DNA from: Photorhabdus luminescens subsp. luminescens
Lineage (GTDB): Bacteria; Pseudomonadota; Gammaproteobacteria; Enterobacterales; Enterobacteriaceae
NCBI RefSeq assembly: GCF_001083805.1
Contig: NZ_JXSK01000005.1
Location: 310,001 to 374,000 of the forward strand
Direction: 5' to 3'
Length of the DNA: 64,000 nt
Part shown: positions 37,196 to 47,409 of the stretch, one piece after another
How positions within the stretch are numbered: position 1 is the stretch's first letter
How the letters are laid out: each line of letters opens with the position of its first letter
The notes under the pieces: generated by a model
The model's database searches: none
What the model was told of the DNA's origin: nothing
Seen by the model: the letters and a program-made list of their open reading frames with translations, nothing else
Made by a program: the position numbers and the translations under genes

Positions 37196-38587
37196 GTGGA
37201 CAAACCTCAACAGCAAAGCCGAAGAGCTTTTCTCAGCCAAACGGGTAAATTCACTACCGCTTGTGCGGCGATTTCCTTGACCGGAGGAATCGCGCAGGCT
37301 GTATCATCGACCACTGCCGCTAATACATCATTGATGCAGACTACCCTTATTGATAGCCATTACTATCTGAGAGATGTGCTATTGGAGGATGGGTTTGAAT
37401 ATAATGACGATACCGTGATTGGCACACGTACCGCATTATATACATTAGAAATCAAAGATGGTCGGATCGCTTCGATCCATGCTACTGGTGTGCTGCTTAA
37501 TAAGCATTTGCCATGTTATCAAGCACAGGGACAGTTGTTGTTGCCTGCTTTCCGTGATATGCACATCCATCTAGATAAGACTTTCTATGGTGGTCCGTGG
37601 CAGGCGCCGTTGCCCCGTCAGGGTAAAACCATTATGGATATGATAGCTCAGGAACAAACTCTGATCCCCAAGCTGCTACCTACCTTGCAGCAGCGAGCGG
37701 AGGGGTTGATCGCTCTATTGCAATCCAAGGGCAGTACGATAGCTCGTAGCCATTGTAATATTGATCCGGTTAGTGGTTTGAAAAGTCTGGAGCATTTGCA
37801 GTATGCGTTAGAGAATCACCGTGATGATTTCAGTTGCGAAATCGTTGCTTTTCCTCAGCACGGTTTGCTGCACTCCAAAGTGGAGGGGCTGATGCGTGAG
37901 GCGATGAAAATGGGGGTGCAATACGTTGGTGGGCTAGATCCTACTAACGTAGATGCTGCGATGGAGAAATCACTGGATACCATGTTCCAGATTGCACTCG
38001 ATAATAACGCTGGTGTAGATATTCATCTGCATGAGGTAAGCCCAGCGGGTGTTGCTGCTATCAACTATATGATTGATATGGTGGAGAAAACATCCGCCTT
38101 GCGTGGAAAAGTGACTATCAGCCACGCTTTTGCTCTGACCATGTTGGATGAGGGGAAACTAACAGAAACTGCTTCCCGTTTGGCGGAGCAGCAAATCACG
38201 ATTGCTTCTACAGTGCCGATCGGTAGCTTGATGATGCCGTTGCCGCAACTCAGGGCTAAAGGGGGATTTATTATGACGGGTACTGATAGTGTGATTGATC
38301 ACTGGTCGCCGTTTGGCACGGGTGATATGTTGGAAAAAGCGAATTTGTACGCGCAATTGTACCGTGGCTCAGATGAATTTCATCTTTCCCGTGCTGTGGC
38401 TATTGCTACTGGCGGTGTGTTGCCGCTTAATGACCAGGGGCAGCGTATTTGGCCGCAGGTAGGTGATAAAGCTGAATTTGTCTTGGTGGTCGCTAGTTGT
38501 TCTGCTGAGGCTGTGGCACGTTTGCCTGCCCGTCAGGCAACATTCCATCAAGGGCGCTTGGTGGCCGGTGCTGTAGTCAGGTCTTGA
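37196..38587 (+). CDS. Tat-exported amidohydrolase (cytosine deaminase-like)
   Basis: A 463-residue metal-dependent hydrolase of the CodA-like amidohydrolase group, with metal ligands in HIHLDK, DIHLHE and SHAFAL and the late aspartate in GTDSVIDHW. The N-terminus has a twin-arginine signal (SRRAFL followed by a weak hydrophobic stretch ending IAQA), so the folded enzyme should go to the periplasm. GTG 37196 is preceded by AAGGA seven bases away; longer upstream starts place non-signal residues before the RR motif. The substrate cannot be told from sequence; cyclic amides or deaminated bases are possible. The 3' end overlaps mobB by 11 bases on the other strand. Confidence 0.8.
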   Translation: MDKPQQQSRRAFLSQTGKFTTACAAISLTGGIAQAVSSTTAANTSLMQTTLIDSHYYLRDVLLEDGFEYNDDTVIGTRTALYTLEIKDGRIASIHATGVLLNKHLPCYQAQGQLLLPAFRDMHIHLDKTFYGGPWQAPLPRQGKTIMDMIAQEQTLIPKLLPTLQQRAEGLIALLQSKGSTIARSHCNIDPVSGLKSLEHLQYALENHRDDFSCEIVAFPQHGLLHSKVEGLMREAMKMGVQYVGGLDPTNVDAAMEKSLDTMFQIALDNNAGVDIHLHEVSPAGVAAINYMIDMVEKTSALRGKVTISHAFALTMLDEGKLTETASRLAEQQITIASTVPIGSLMMPLPQLRAKGGFIMTGTDSVIDHWSPFGTGDMLEKANLYAQLYRGSDEFHLSRAVAIATGGVLPLNDQGQRIWPQVGDKAEFVLVVASCSAEAVARLPARQATFHQGRLVAGAVVRS

Positions 38588-39107
38588 TCCAAAGCTCCAT
38601 GTTCAGCCATTCGACAATAAAATCAGCCACCTGTTTAGGTTGATTGATATTCAATTGTGGCAAAATAGTCTCCAATTTTTCATCACTGGCAACAGCAATC
38701 ACATGTTGATCAAGAAGATCGCTTAATCGGTGGTTAAGAATGTTGCGGTATAGAGCGATCTTATTGATTGGTTCATCTTTAAAACCTTCCACTAGAATCA
38801 AATCCAGTGAATTTGGATCAAAACGGCTGGCAAGATAATTCAGATCTACTTTCATCGAATCTGGCGTTTCTGTCATTAATGCCCAGCGTTGTTGGTTGGC
38901 GACTAGAGTTTGTTCTGCACCGGCTTTGCGTAGTTCATAACTGTCTTTACCCGGTTTATCCACATCCATATCGTGATGAGTGTGTTTTATCAGACCAACC
39001 CGGATTTGCCGTTGACGTAATAGTGGAATCACTTGTTTGAGAAGTGTGGTTTTTCCTGTTCCGCTATAGGCTGTAATGCCCAGTAGCGGAAGCGGTTTTG
39101 TACTCAT
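38577..39107 (-). CDS. mobB: molybdopterin-guanine dinucleotide biosynthesis adapter MobB
   Basis: A 176-residue GTP-binding protein that assists MobA in making the bis-MGD form of molybdenum cofactor. It has Walker A SGTGKTT near residue 16, the HTHHDMDVDKPGKDS segment and VEGFKDEP. ATG 39107 overlaps the mobA stop (ATGA arrangement) and fits the family start; the upstream start at 39143 would reach deep into mobA. It is co-transcribed with mobA and convergent with the amidohydrolase gene. Confidence 0.9.
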   Translation of the reverse strand: MSTKPLPLLGITAYSGTGKTTLLKQVIPLLRQRQIRVGLIKHTHHDMDVDKPGKDSYELRKAGAEQTLVANQQRWALMTETPDSMKVDLNYLASRFDPNSLDLILVEGFKDEPINKIALYRNILNHRLSDLLDQHVIAVASDEKLETILPQLNINQPKQVADFIVEWLNMELWIKT

Positions 39108-39694
39108 TTTTTGATCTCCTGTGTATTCTCCCAATGTTGGCAATCTTCCGGTGTATTCAGATTAGTGAAGACAATGGGACTATCGTCAAACTGAATGGCT
39201 ATTGCTCCGATCTTATGCATAAACAGTATTAATTTGCGATCACCGTCAGCCAGATAATTTTCTAATTGAGAAATCAGACTGCGGTGTAGTAAAGCGATAG
39301 TCGGGTGAGTTTGGTTGCCATTATTTGCATAGGCTGCCAGTGCCTGCTGTTTTCCCTGCCATAAGCGAGTGACCAAATCAGTAGGGAAATTTGGTACATC
39401 ACAAGGAACAAACACAACCCAGTCGTGACTCGCTAATTTTAGGGATGCCAGCATTCCTGCAAGAGGTCCAGAGAAATCTGGCGTTAAATCTGGAACAATT
39501 TGATAACCACTTTGTCGGTAAATATCCAGATTGCGGTTAGCGTTGATAATTAATTCATCTACTTGTGGAGATAGCTTATCCGCAACATGTTGGTACAGTG
39601 GTTTTTTATTTAAAAAAGTTAACCCCTTATCATTGCCGCCCATACGGGTGGCGCGACCTCCAGCAAGGATTGCACCGCTTATTTTTGGTTGCAT
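39104..39694 (-). CDS. mobA: molybdenum cofactor guanylyltransferase MobA
   Basis: A 196-residue enzyme that attaches GMP to molybdopterin. It has the nucleotide-binding LAGGRATRMGGNDKG motif at the start, VPCDVPNFPTDLV in the middle and FTNLNTPEDC near the end. ATG 39694 (MQPKISGAILAGG) matches the usual length; the frame opens farther upstream at a TTG, 39733, which would add 13 residues. No strong ribosome binding site is visible before either. Confidence 0.92.
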   Translation of the reverse strand: MQPKISGAILAGGRATRMGGNDKGLTFLNKKPLYQHVADKLSPQVDELIINANRNLDIYRQSGYQIVPDLTPDFSGPLAGMLASLKLASHDWVVFVPCDVPNFPTDLVTRLWQGKQQALAAYANNGNQTHPTIALLHRSLISQLENYLADGDRKLILFMHKIGAIAIQFDDSPIVFTNLNTPEDCQHWENTQEIKK

Positions 39695-39902
39695 AATATT
39701 CGATTTATCAACTGAGGTGGTTGTTACCGCCAATATACTTCTTTCAGCTTGATTATTTAGTCTTAACTAAGCGTTTTGAGAATAAGATCACCAGATAACT
39801 TGCTGATAAGAGAGTCATCTTTACGCTTATTGACAGAGCAGTTCTTTCTCTATGCGCTCATCCCTGTTAATTTGTATAGGCTTTATTGATAAGGAATTCG
39901 GT

Positions 39903-40038
39903 ATGAAATGTCATTAGTTCGATGAAGTGATCGAATTTTTACACTTGGCATGAAAAGGATCACTAAGTGGATTTTCAAACTGAGCTATTGCGTGCCGTGG
40001 CGTTATTACAGATTAATCAAGAGAATAGAATGTGCTAA
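39903..40038 (+). pseudogene. yihD: remnant of yihD
   Basis: ATG 39903, behind an intact AAGGA, reads MKCH, then a TAG stop, then FDEVIEFLH; the start of YihD in enterobacteria reads very similarly (E. coli MKCK...NEVIELL). The rest of the frame is lost. A second frame from 39967 reads DFQTELLRA, matching the C-terminal DFKTALLRA of YihD, so about 45 codons are missing between them. The position directly before srkA-dsbA is the conserved place of yihD. The gene appears dead by a stop codon and an internal deletion. Confidence 0.68.
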
Positions 40039-41024
40039 CAAACCAATCTGCTTTTAATTTCCGGGAATTAACACCGGATTTGATTATGGATGCATTGGTG
40101 CAGACCGGGCTGTATATCGATTCTGGTCTGACAGAGTTAAACAGTTATGAGAACCGGGTTTATCAGTTTATAGATGAAGATCGTAAACGTTATGTTGTGA
40201 AATTTTACCGGCCGCTACGTTGGGATCAGCAACAGATTCAAGAAGAGCATAATTTTGCTTTGGCGCTACAACAGGCTGATTTATCTGTTGCGGCGCCTTT
40301 GGTATTTAATGAGCAAACTTTACTGACTTTTAACGATTTCTTTTTTGCCGTTTTTCCAAGTATCGGAGGGCGTCAGTATGAATCCGATAATCTCTTTCAG
40401 TTAGAAGATGTAGGGCGTTTGCTAGGGAGAATTCATCAGATTGGTCGCCAGCAAAAATTCACTTCTCGTCCAACTATCGGGTTAAATGAATATCTGCATC
40501 AACCACGACAATATTTGGCTACATGTGAGTTGGTTCCTGCGGGACAGAAAAGACAATTTTTGGCGGTATTGGATGATTTGATCGATGTCGTAGTATCAAA
40601 TTGGCGCGATGATTGGCAAATATTGAGGCTTCATGGTGACTGCCATCCGGGTAATATCTTGTGGCGTGACGAAGCTTGGTTTGTTGACCTTGATGATGCG
40701 CGTAACGGTCCGGCAATGCAGGATTTATGGATGTTGCTTCATGGTTCCCGTCAGGAACAGCTATTGCAGTTAGATACATTGTTGGAAGCCTATAGTGAAT
40801 TTGCAGATTTTGATCCGAAGGAGTTGTCATTAATAGAGCCATTGCGTGCTATGCGGATGATCTATTATTTGGCATGGGTAGCCAGACGTTGGCAGGACCC
40901 TGCGTTCCCCAGGGCATTTCCTTGGATGACAGATACCGATTTTTGGTTAAAACAGACGTCACTTTTTTCTGAACAAATTAAGCTGTTGCAGGAATCACCT
41001 TTGCAGCTTAACCCGATGTATTAA
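40032..41024 (+). CDS. srkA: stress response kinase A (SrkA, YihE)
   Basis: A 330-residue Ser/Thr kinase of the APH/choline-kinase-like fold that protects cells under stress, linked in E. coli to the Cpx response and to counteracting MazF-driven death. The phosphate-transfer loop [12 protein letters not shown] and the metal-binding [10 protein letters not shown] are intact, and the C-terminal block [16 protein letters not shown] matches. GTG 40032 gives the family start ([12 protein letters not shown]). dsbA follows, sharing an operon as in relatives. Confidence 0.95.
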   Translation: MLTNQSAFNFRELTPDLIMDALVQTGLYIDSGLTELNSYENRVYQFIDEDRKRYVVKFYRPLRWDQQQIQEEHNFALALQQADLSVAAPLVFNEQTLLTFNDFFFAVFPSIGGRQYESDNLFQLEDVGRLLGRIHQIGRQQKFTSRPTIGLNEYLHQPRQYLATCELVPAGQKRQFLAVLDDLIDVVVSNWRDDWQILRLHGDCHPGNILWRDEAWFVDLDDARNGPAMQDLWMLLHGSRQEQLLQLDTLLEAYSEFADFDPKELSLIEPLRAMRMIYYLAWVARRWQDPAFPRAFPWMTDTDFWLKQTSLFSEQIKLLQESPLQLNPMY

Positions 41025-41044
41025 TGTTTATCATGGAGATAGTT

Positions 41045-41668
41045 ATGAAGAAGTTGTGGTTAGCTTTAGTCGGAATGGTGATGGCATTTAGCGCATCTGC
41101 CGCCAATTTTACCGAAGGAAAACAGTATGTTGAATTGAAGTCGCCGGTGGCGGATCAACCGCCGGTGCTAGAATTCTTCTCTTTCTATTGCCCCCACTGT
41201 TATCAGTTTGAAGAGATTTTTAAAGTTCCTCAGACGGTAAAACAGCATTTACCGGAAGGGACAAAACTTGTTCGTTATCATGTGGATTTTTTAGGGCCGC
41301 TGGGTAAAGAATTGACGACTGCTTGGGCTGCGGCAATGGCAATGGGTGTCGAAGACAAAGTGACTCCGGTGCTGTTTGAGGGTATTCAGAAAACACTGGC
41401 TATTAAGACTCCGAATGATATTCGCGATGCTTTTATCAAAGCCGGGGTGACGACTGAGGATTATGATGCAGCCATGAGCAGTTTTGTGGTGAAATCCTTA
41501 GTTGTTAAGCAGCAAAAAGCCGCTCAGGATTTGCAACTGCGAGGTGTACCGGCAATGTTTGTTAATGGTAAGTATATGGTGAAAAGTGACGGTATTGACG
41601 CCGCTTCTGAGGATAACTATGCGAAATCCTATTCGGACGTTGTTAACTTCCTGTTAAATAAGAAGTAA
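41045..41668 (+). CDS. dsbA: thiol:disulfide interchange protein DsbA
   Basis: A 207-residue periplasmic oxidant that makes disulfide bonds in exported proteins. It has a signal peptide of about 19 residues ([19 protein letters not shown]), the active site CPHC at 49-52 and the cis-proline loop [11 protein letters not shown] 41045 follows ATGGAG; an earlier ATG at 41024 adds seven residues ahead of the signal peptide and is less likely. It ends a srkA-dsbA unit. Confidence 0.96.
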   Translation: MKKLWLALVGMVMAFSASAANFTEGKQYVELKSPVADQPPVLEFFSFYCPHCYQFEEIFKVPQTVKQHLPEGTKLVRYHVDFLGPLGKELTTAWAAAMAMGVEDKVTPVLFEGIQKTLAIKTPNDIRDAFIKAGVTTEDYDAAMSSFVVKSLVVKQQKAAQDLQLRGVPAMFVNGKYMVKSDGIDAASEDNYAKSYSDVVNFLLNKK

Positions 41669-42057
41669 TTTTGATGGTGTTGAAATAGAATGACGTAAGC
41701 ATGTGCCGGAGTGAGAACCTTTGGCACAATGCATGTCAGAAAGACTTTTCTGTGAGACAAACTCTGGTTATATCCACAACTCTGTGATCTATAAGGCAAT
41801 ATGACAGTTTAATGACTAAGATTATAAGTCATTGATTTTTTACCTGAGGTTAATAAGTTTTTTTTATCGACGATCAATACCTAAATAAAACTCGTAATAT
41901 CTATACACAAAGTTATCCACAGAATTTATAGTAGGGTGTGAGTATCTGAATCGGGTTTCAGTAAAGAAAATTCACATAAAATTCGTTTCCTACTTCTTGC
42001 TGTGGCATCCTATTTCCTTATCACACCCGTAACAGATACAGATAATGAAGAAGATTT
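41669..42057. promoter_or_regulatory. polA upstream region with a DnaA box
   Basis: A 389-base gap with no gene. TTATCCACA at 41913-41921 is an exact DnaA-box consensus, with a variant CTATACACA at 41901-41909 just before it and TATCCACAA near 41770. DnaA control of polA has been reported in E. coli. No clear -35/-10 pair is visible; AGAAG serves as a weak ribosome binding site before ATG 42058. Confidence 0.4.
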
Positions 42058-44847
42058 ATGGCTCAGATAGCAGACAATCCCCTGATTTTGGTTGATGGCT
42101 CCTCATACCTTTATCGTGCTTATCATGCTTTCCCTCCGCTGACGAATAGCGCAGGTGAACCGACCGGAGCTATGTATGGCGTATTGAATATGCTACGCAG
42201 CTTGGTCATGCAGTACAAACCAAGCCATGTAGCGGTGGTATTTGATGCTAAAGGCAAAACTTTTCGTGATGAATTGTTCGCTGAGTATAAGTCTCATCGT
42301 CCTCCTATGCCGGATGATCTGCGTACTCAGATAGAGCCGCTACATCAGATGGTCGAAGCTATGGGGTTACCATTGCTGGTGGTGCCAGGAGTAGAAGCTG
42401 ATGATGTTATTGGGACTTTGGCGTTACAGGCAGAAAAAGAGGGGCGTGCGGTACTTATCAGCACTGGCGATAAAGATATGGCGCAACTGGTAACGCCAAA
42501 TATCACGCTGATCAATACCATGAATAACACCATCTTGGGGCCGGAAGAGGTCGTTGAAAAGTATGGTGTGCCGCCAGATCTGATTATCGATTTTCTGGCA
42601 TTGATGGGAGACTCTTCTGACAACATTCCTGGCGTACCTGGGGTGGGAGAAAAAACCGCACTGGGATTACTGCAAGGGATTGGTGGCATGGATGATATCT
42701 TTGCCAATCTGGATAAAATTGCCGGGCTCAGTTTCCGTGGGGCGAAAACGCTGGCGGATAAGATAGTGCAGCATAAAGATGTCGCTTATCTCTCTTATAA
42801 ATTGGCAACTATTAAAACCGATGTTGAATTGGATAAGACTTGTGTTGCTTTGTCAGTCAAAGAGCTTGATACGGAGAAACTGCATCAGTTGTTTTCTCGT
42901 TATGAGTTCAAACGCTGGTTAAGTGATGTGGCAAACGGCGATTGGCTGGCGGAGAAAGGCAAAAAACCAGCATCTACTGGCAATGATGAATCATCTCCGA
43001 CAGAAGATAAATCTGTTGCGGCCACGCTTTCTTCTGATAATTATCAGACTATTCTTGATCAGAAAAGCTTTGATGAGTGGATTGAGAAGCTGAAAAAAGC
43101 GCCAGTTTTTGCTTTTGATACCGAAACTGACAGCCTTGATACTTTGACTGCTAATCTGGTGGGTATGTCATTCGCAATTTCTGCCGGCGATGCGGCTTAT
43201 CTACCTTTAGGCCATGACTATCTGGGCGCGCCGGAACAACTTGACAGAGAAGTTGTGTTGGCTGCATTAAAACCGCTGCTTGAAGATAGTAACCTGCTGA
43301 AAATTGGTCAGAATATTAAGTTTGATCGTGGCGTGTTGGCGCGTTACGGCATTGAACTGCAAGGCATTGCTTACGATACCATGCTGGAGTCTTACGTACT
43401 TAACAGCGTTGCAGGCATGGGGCGGCATGATATGGATAGTTTGGCTGAACGCCATTTGAATCATAAGACTACGACGTTTGAAGAGATTGCCGGCAAAGGT
43501 AAAAATCAGCTCACTTTTAATCAGGTCCCGGTAGAACAGGCCGCAATGTACGCCGCAGAAGATGCAGATGTCACTTTGTTGCTGCACCAGGTGATGTGGC
43601 CGCAATTGGAGAAAGAACCGACACTAGAAAAGGTATTCCTGAAAACAGAAATGCCACTGGTCATGGTGCTTTCCCGTATGGAACGTACAGGCGTACTAAT
43701 TGATGCAAATATTTTGGCTGAGCATTCAAAAGAGATCACTGCCCGTCTGGATGAATTGGAAAAAGAAGCACATGAATTGGCAGGTGAGGTTTTCAATCTG
43801 GCTTCGCCAAAACAGTTACAGACGATATTGTTTGAAAAATTGCAATTGCCGGTGGTAAAGAAAACGCCAAATGGGGCGCCATCCACTAATGAAGAGGTAT
43901 TGGAAGAGCTGGCGGATACTCATGCATTGCCGAAAGTGATCTTAGAGCATCGTGGATTGGCAAAATTGAAATCCACTTACACCGATAAATTACCGCAGAT
44001 GGTCCACCCGCTGACCAAACGGGTGCATACTTCCTATCACCAAGCGGTAACGGCAACTGGACGCCTCTCTTCACGTGATCCTAATTTGCAAAATATTCCT
44101 GTCCGTAATGAAGAGGGCCGCCGCATTCGTCAGGCGTTTGTGGCACCTGAAGGTTACCGGATTATGGCTGCTGACTATTCTCAGATTGAGTTGCGGATAA
44201 TGGCTCATTTGTCTCAGGATCAAGGGTTGTTGAAAGCATTTGCTGAAGGGCAAGATATCCACCGGGCAACCGCGGCAGAAGTCTTTGGTTTGCCGCTGGA
44301 ACAGGTAACCAGTGAGCAGCGCCGTAGTGCTAAGGCGATTAACTTTGGTTTGATCTATGGTATGAGTGCATTTGGTCTTTCCCGTCAGTTAGGTATTCCT
44401 CGAGGTGAAGCTCAGCGTTATATGGATCTCTATTTTGAGCGCTATCCGGGGGTATTGGCGTATATGGAGCGTACTCGTAAGCAAGCGGAAGAGCAGGGTT
44501 ACGTTGAAACGCTAGACGGTCGTCGTCTTTATCTGCCAGATATCAAATCTCGCAATGCCATGCGCCGTAAGGCAGCAGAACGTGAAGCTATTAACGCGCC
44601 AATGCAGGGAACTGCGGCGGATATCATCAAAAAAGCAATGATTGCGGTGGATGACTGGATTATCAGTGAAGCGCCGAAAGTTTGTATGATTATGCAGGTT
44701 CACGATGAGCTGGTATTCGAAGTTCATGAGTCACAGCTTGAATATGCGGAACAGAAAATTCGTGAATTGATGGAGAAGAGTATGGTGCTTGATGTTCCGT
44801 TGAAAGTAGATGTGGGTATTGGTGACAATTGGGATCAGGCGCACTGA
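42058..44847 (+). CDS. polA: DNA polymerase I
   Basis: A 929-residue enzyme for Okazaki fragment maturation and repair. It has three parts: a 5'-3' exonuclease (1 to about 300; [30 protein letters not shown]), a proofreading 3'-5' exonuclease (FDTETDSL and the later DAD near AAEDADVT, motifs intact), and the polymerase ([35 protein letters not shown]). Full length, with no signs of damage. It is followed by a hairpin and, unusually, by an RCC1-like gene instead of directly by spf. Confidence 0.98.
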   Translation: MAQIADNPLILVDGSSYLYRAYHAFPPLTNSAGEPTGAMYGVLNMLRSLVMQYKPSHVAVVFDAKGKTFRDELFAEYKSHRPPMPDDLRTQIEPLHQMVEAMGLPLLVVPGVEADDVIGTLALQAEKEGRAVLISTGDKDMAQLVTPNITLINTMNNTILGPEEVVEKYGVPPDLIIDFLALMGDSSDNIPGVPGVGEKTALGLLQGIGGMDDIFANLDKIAGLSFRGAKTLADKIVQHKDVAYLSYKLATIKTDVELDKTCVALSVKELDTEKLHQLFSRYEFKRWLSDVANGDWLAEKGKKPASTGNDESSPTEDKSVAATLSSDNYQTILDQKSFDEWIEKLKKAPVFAFDTETDSLDTLTANLVGMSFAISAGDAAYLPLGHDYLGAPEQLDREVVLAALKPLLEDSNLLKIGQNIKFDRGVLARYGIELQGIAYDTMLESYVLNSVAGMGRHDMDSLAERHLNHKTTTFEEIAGKGKNQLTFNQVPVEQAAMYAAEDADVTLLLHQVMWPQLEKEPTLEKVFLKTEMPLVMVLSRMERTGVLIDANILAEHSKEITARLDELEKEAHELAGEVFNLASPKQLQTILFEKLQLPVVKKTPNGAPSTNEEVLEELADTHALPKVILEHRGLAKLKSTYTDKLPQMVHPLTKRVHTSYHQAVTATGRLSSRDPNLQNIPVRNEEGRRIRQAFVAPEGYRIMAADYSQIELRIMAHLSQDQGLLKAFAEGQDIHRATAAEVFGLPLEQVTSEQRRSAKAINFGLIYGMSAFGLSRQLGIPRGEAQRYMDLYFERYPGVLAYMERTRKQAEEQGYVETLDGRRLYLPDIKSRNAMRRKAAEREAINAPMQGTAADIIKKAMIAVDDWIISEAPKVCMIMQVHDELVFEVHESQLEYAEQKIRELMEKSMVLDVPLKVDVGIGDNWDQAH

Positions 44848-44899
44848 TATGCCAGCTTAATAAACGATAGGTTGAGCTAATACGTTAAAAACATCAGCA

Positions 44900-44939
44900 A
44901 CTGCGTTGGGACATTGGGTCTTCCTGATGCCAACGCAGT
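44900..44939 (+). terminator. nested hairpin after polA, possible terminator
   Basis: ACTGCGTTGG (44900-44909) pairs with CCAACGCAGT (44930-44939) around 20 bases. CATCAG before it and CTGATG inside the loop offer a competing fold. The tail is T-rich only after about six bases (AAGTCTTTCC). It lies 52 bases after the polA stop. Confidence 0.5.
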
Positions 44940-45007
44940 ATGTTAAGTCTTTCCTCTCTTTGACGAGCTAACATGCTAAGTGGTTATGAGCCATGTGTAA
45001 TGATGCA

Positions 45008-46300
45008 TTAGTCATATTCACCATGCGCTACAAAATCTCCTCCCCCCCAGCCTACTCTCTTGCCATTTGCTCGCAAGGCCGAAAAACTACGGGGCGTTGA
45101 CGTCAGGCTGATAACGTCTTTTAAGTTCGCAATTTCGGGTGGAATTTTTCCACCATTGTATATGTCTCCCCAGGCGACTACGCTACGGTCTGCTCGTAGG
45201 GCTGCAAAGGCATCACTTGATGCACTTAGGCTGATGATATTTTGTACCTTGGCTGCGTCATATTCGACCCGTTCAACACTCGCTATTATTCCCCAAGTGA
45301 CCACGCTACGATTTGTTCGCAGGGCTGTGAAAGCTGAGCCTGTTGTGATGAGGTTAACGATATCGTTTAATGCAGCAATTTCTGGTGGGATTGGTGTGTC
45401 TCCCCAGGCGACAATACTGTGGTTTGTCCGTAAAGCTATGAATGTGTCGCCTGAAGCGGTCAAGCTAATAATGTCCTGTAGTTGGGCAATGGCAGGAGGA
45501 ACCGTGCCGCTCCTGCTTGCATTTCCCCAGGCAACCACACTGCGGTTTGCTCGTATGGCTGCGAATGCTAAGCCTGTTTGACTCAGGCTAACGATATCTT
45601 GTAATTGAGCAATTGCTGGTGGAACCTGACCGCCAAAAAGTGAGTATCCCCAAGCAACCACACTGCGGTTTGCCCGTAAGGCCGCGAAGGTAGAGTACCA
45701 GTCGCTTTTGCCAAGTATGCTGACGATATCCTGTAGCTGGGTAATCTCAGGTGGGAGCACTCCAGTTAAAATCCCCCAGGCAACTATGCTGCGGTTTGCC
45801 CGTAGAGCCAGGAAAGAATTACCTGCTGAAGTTACACTGATGATGTCCTGTAGTTGGGCAATATCGGGTGGCACTTGACCGCCATATCGATCATGTCCCC
45901 AGGCAACTATGCTGCCATTTGCTCGCAGAGCTGAGAAGGCGCTGGCCGTTGAACTCAGGCTAACGATATCTTTTAGTTGAGCAATGTCGGGAGGAAGTTG
46001 TCCGCCGTTAACTGAATCTCCCCAAACGACTACGCTACGGTCTGCTCGTAAAGCCGCGAATGCGTATTGTGTTGAGCTTAAGCTAACGATATCCCGTAAT
46101 GCCGCAATGTCGGGTGGGACTTGACCGCCAAGATGTGGCAGTCCCCAGGTAATTACACTGCCATTCTGCAATAACATAGCGGTTGCTCCGATGGTGGATG
46201 CGAGGGCTATGTTATTGCTGCAATAGACATTTTCTTCCCATTCTAATAGAGAGTTACTATTGTTACTTGTATCTAATGAAACATTATCATGTTGGTTCAT
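45008..46300 (-). CDS. RCC1-like repeat protein
   Basis: A 430-residue protein made almost entirely of nine repeats of about 40 residues plus a partial cap. Each follows a pattern like ALRANRSVVAWG, a GG-VPP-IAQL segment, then DIVSLS---AF. This resembles the RCC1 type of beta-propeller, which in bacteria appears in proteins of varied and mostly unknown use. The first 35 or so residues are not repetitive; there is no signal peptide or membrane segment, and cysteine is rare. AGGAG seven bases before ATG 46300 sets the start, shorter than the first possible ATG at 46375. It lies between polA and Spot 42, where close relatives usually have no gene. Confidence 0.8.
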   Translation of the reverse strand: MNQHDNVSLDTSNNSNSLLEWEENVYCSNNIALASTIGATAMLLQNGSVITWGLPHLGGQVPPDIAALRDIVSLSSTQYAFAALRADRSVVVWGDSVNGGQLPPDIAQLKDIVSLSSTASAFSALRANGSIVAWGHDRYGGQVPPDIAQLQDIISVTSAGNSFLALRANRSIVAWGILTGVLPPEITQLQDIVSILGKSDWYSTFAALRANRSVVAWGYSLFGGQVPPAIAQLQDIVSLSQTGLAFAAIRANRSVVAWGNASRSGTVPPAIAQLQDIISLTASGDTFIALRTNHSIVAWGDTPIPPEIAALNDIVNLITTGSAFTALRTNRSVVTWGIIASVERVEYDAAKVQNIISLSASSDAFAALRADRSVVAWGDIYNGGKIPPEIANLKDVISLTSTPRSFSALRANGKRVGWGGGDFVAHGEYD

Positions 46301-46624
46301 TACTATTCTCCTGGTTAAGGTCGTATTGGATTTATTCTTAGTCCACAAGGCGCTTATACGAAAAACCATGCCCATTGGGAGGGAGTGTAACAGTTATTTT
46401 GTTTTCACTAAGTAATATTATTAGTTAAATAAATTTTTTGTATTCACTCATACCGATTTGTTGTTCATGTAATGCATATTTAGATCCAGATCGCATAAAT
46501 ATGTAATTAAACTACATTTAGTGGTGTCAAAATGAACAAAATCGCCGGCTGAATCGAGATAATTTATGAAAATAAATTACAAAAAGGCTTTTTCTAATAC
46601 ATAAAATAGGGTAGAGTTATCAGC

Positions 46625-46736
46625 GTAGGGTACAGAGGTAAGATGTTCTATCTTTCAGACCTTTTACTTCACGTAATCGGATTTAGCTGAATATTAGCTG
46701 CCCCAGTCAATTTAATTTTGACTGGGGCATTTTTTT
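46625..46736 (+). ncRNA. spf: Spot 42 small regulatory RNA
   Basis: GTAGGGTACAGAGGTAAG at the 5' end, then the conserved body with UUUCAGACC and CACGUAAUCGG, matches the E. coli RNA nearly base for base through about position 70. It ends in a strong terminator (GCCCCAGTCAA... TTGACTGGGGC followed by T7). Spot 42 base-pairs with mRNAs, with Hfq, to shut down use of secondary sugars when glucose is present; crp, found here at 50.9 kb, represses it in E. coli. A possible -10 TAGAGT lies at 46612-46617. It sits directly upstream of engB, on the opposite strand. Confidence 0.95.
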
Positions 46737-46776
46737 CATCTGAATTTAATACGTGAGAGAATAAAGAAAAGATGGA

Positions 46777-47409
46777 TTAACAATGGTTGTCAACTTGAAC
46801 GGTTTTCTGGCTGAACCATATATCCAGTTTCTGTTGTAGTTTATCGATACCGATTTTTTTCGGGGTCGAGAAATATTCCACTTGAATATCCCCATTAAGC
46901 GTCAGCAGGGCGTCACGGACCTTATTCAGTTGACCTTTACGGGCGCCCGATGCCAGTTTGTCGGCTTTAGTCAACAACACCATAACTGGTACCTGCATTG
47001 CGACTGCCCATTGGATCATCTGTTGATCAAGATCTTTCAATGGGTGACGGATATCCATTAGCACGACCAGCCCGATCAGGCATTCACGTTTTTGCAGATA
47101 TTCACCCAATGCTTTTTGCCATTTGCGTTTCATCTCTTCCGGTACTTCGGCATAGCCATAGCCTGGTAAGTCAACCAAGCGAATACCTTCTTCTACCTCG
47201 AATAAATTGATTAATTGAGTTCGACCGGGCGTTTTACTGGTGCGGGCGAGGCTTTTCTGTTTCGTCAGAGCATTCAGAGCGCTAGATTTACCTGCATTTG
47301 AGCGACCGGCAAACGCGACTTCAATGCCCATATCTTGAGGCAGATAGCGAATATCAGGTGCGCTCGTGATAAAACGGGTCATATGATAGTTGTGGTTTTT
47401 GATGGTCAA
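46777..47409 (-). CDS. engB: ribosome biogenesis GTPase EngB (YihA/YsxC)
   Basis: A 210-residue GTPase needed for assembly of the 50S ribosomal subunit. It has G1 GRSNAGKS (35-42), a G2 segment TPGRTQ, G3 DLPG, G4 TKAD and a conserved [14 protein letters not shown] block. TTG 47409, nine bases after GGGAG, is the best start; an ATG at 47382 would be shorter, and the 47502 ATG has no support. It is conserved next to Spot 42 as in E. coli. Confidence 0.95.
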   Translation of the reverse strand: MTIKNHNYHMTRFITSAPDIRYLPQDMGIEVAFAGRSNAGKSSALNALTKQKSLARTSKTPGRTQLINLFEVEEGIRLVDLPGYGYAEVPEEMKRKWQKALGEYLQKRECLIGLVVLMDIRHPLKDLDQQMIQWAVAMQVPVMVLLTKADKLASGARKGQLNKVRDALLTLNGDIQVEYFSTPKKIGIDKLQQKLDIWFSQKTVQVDNHC

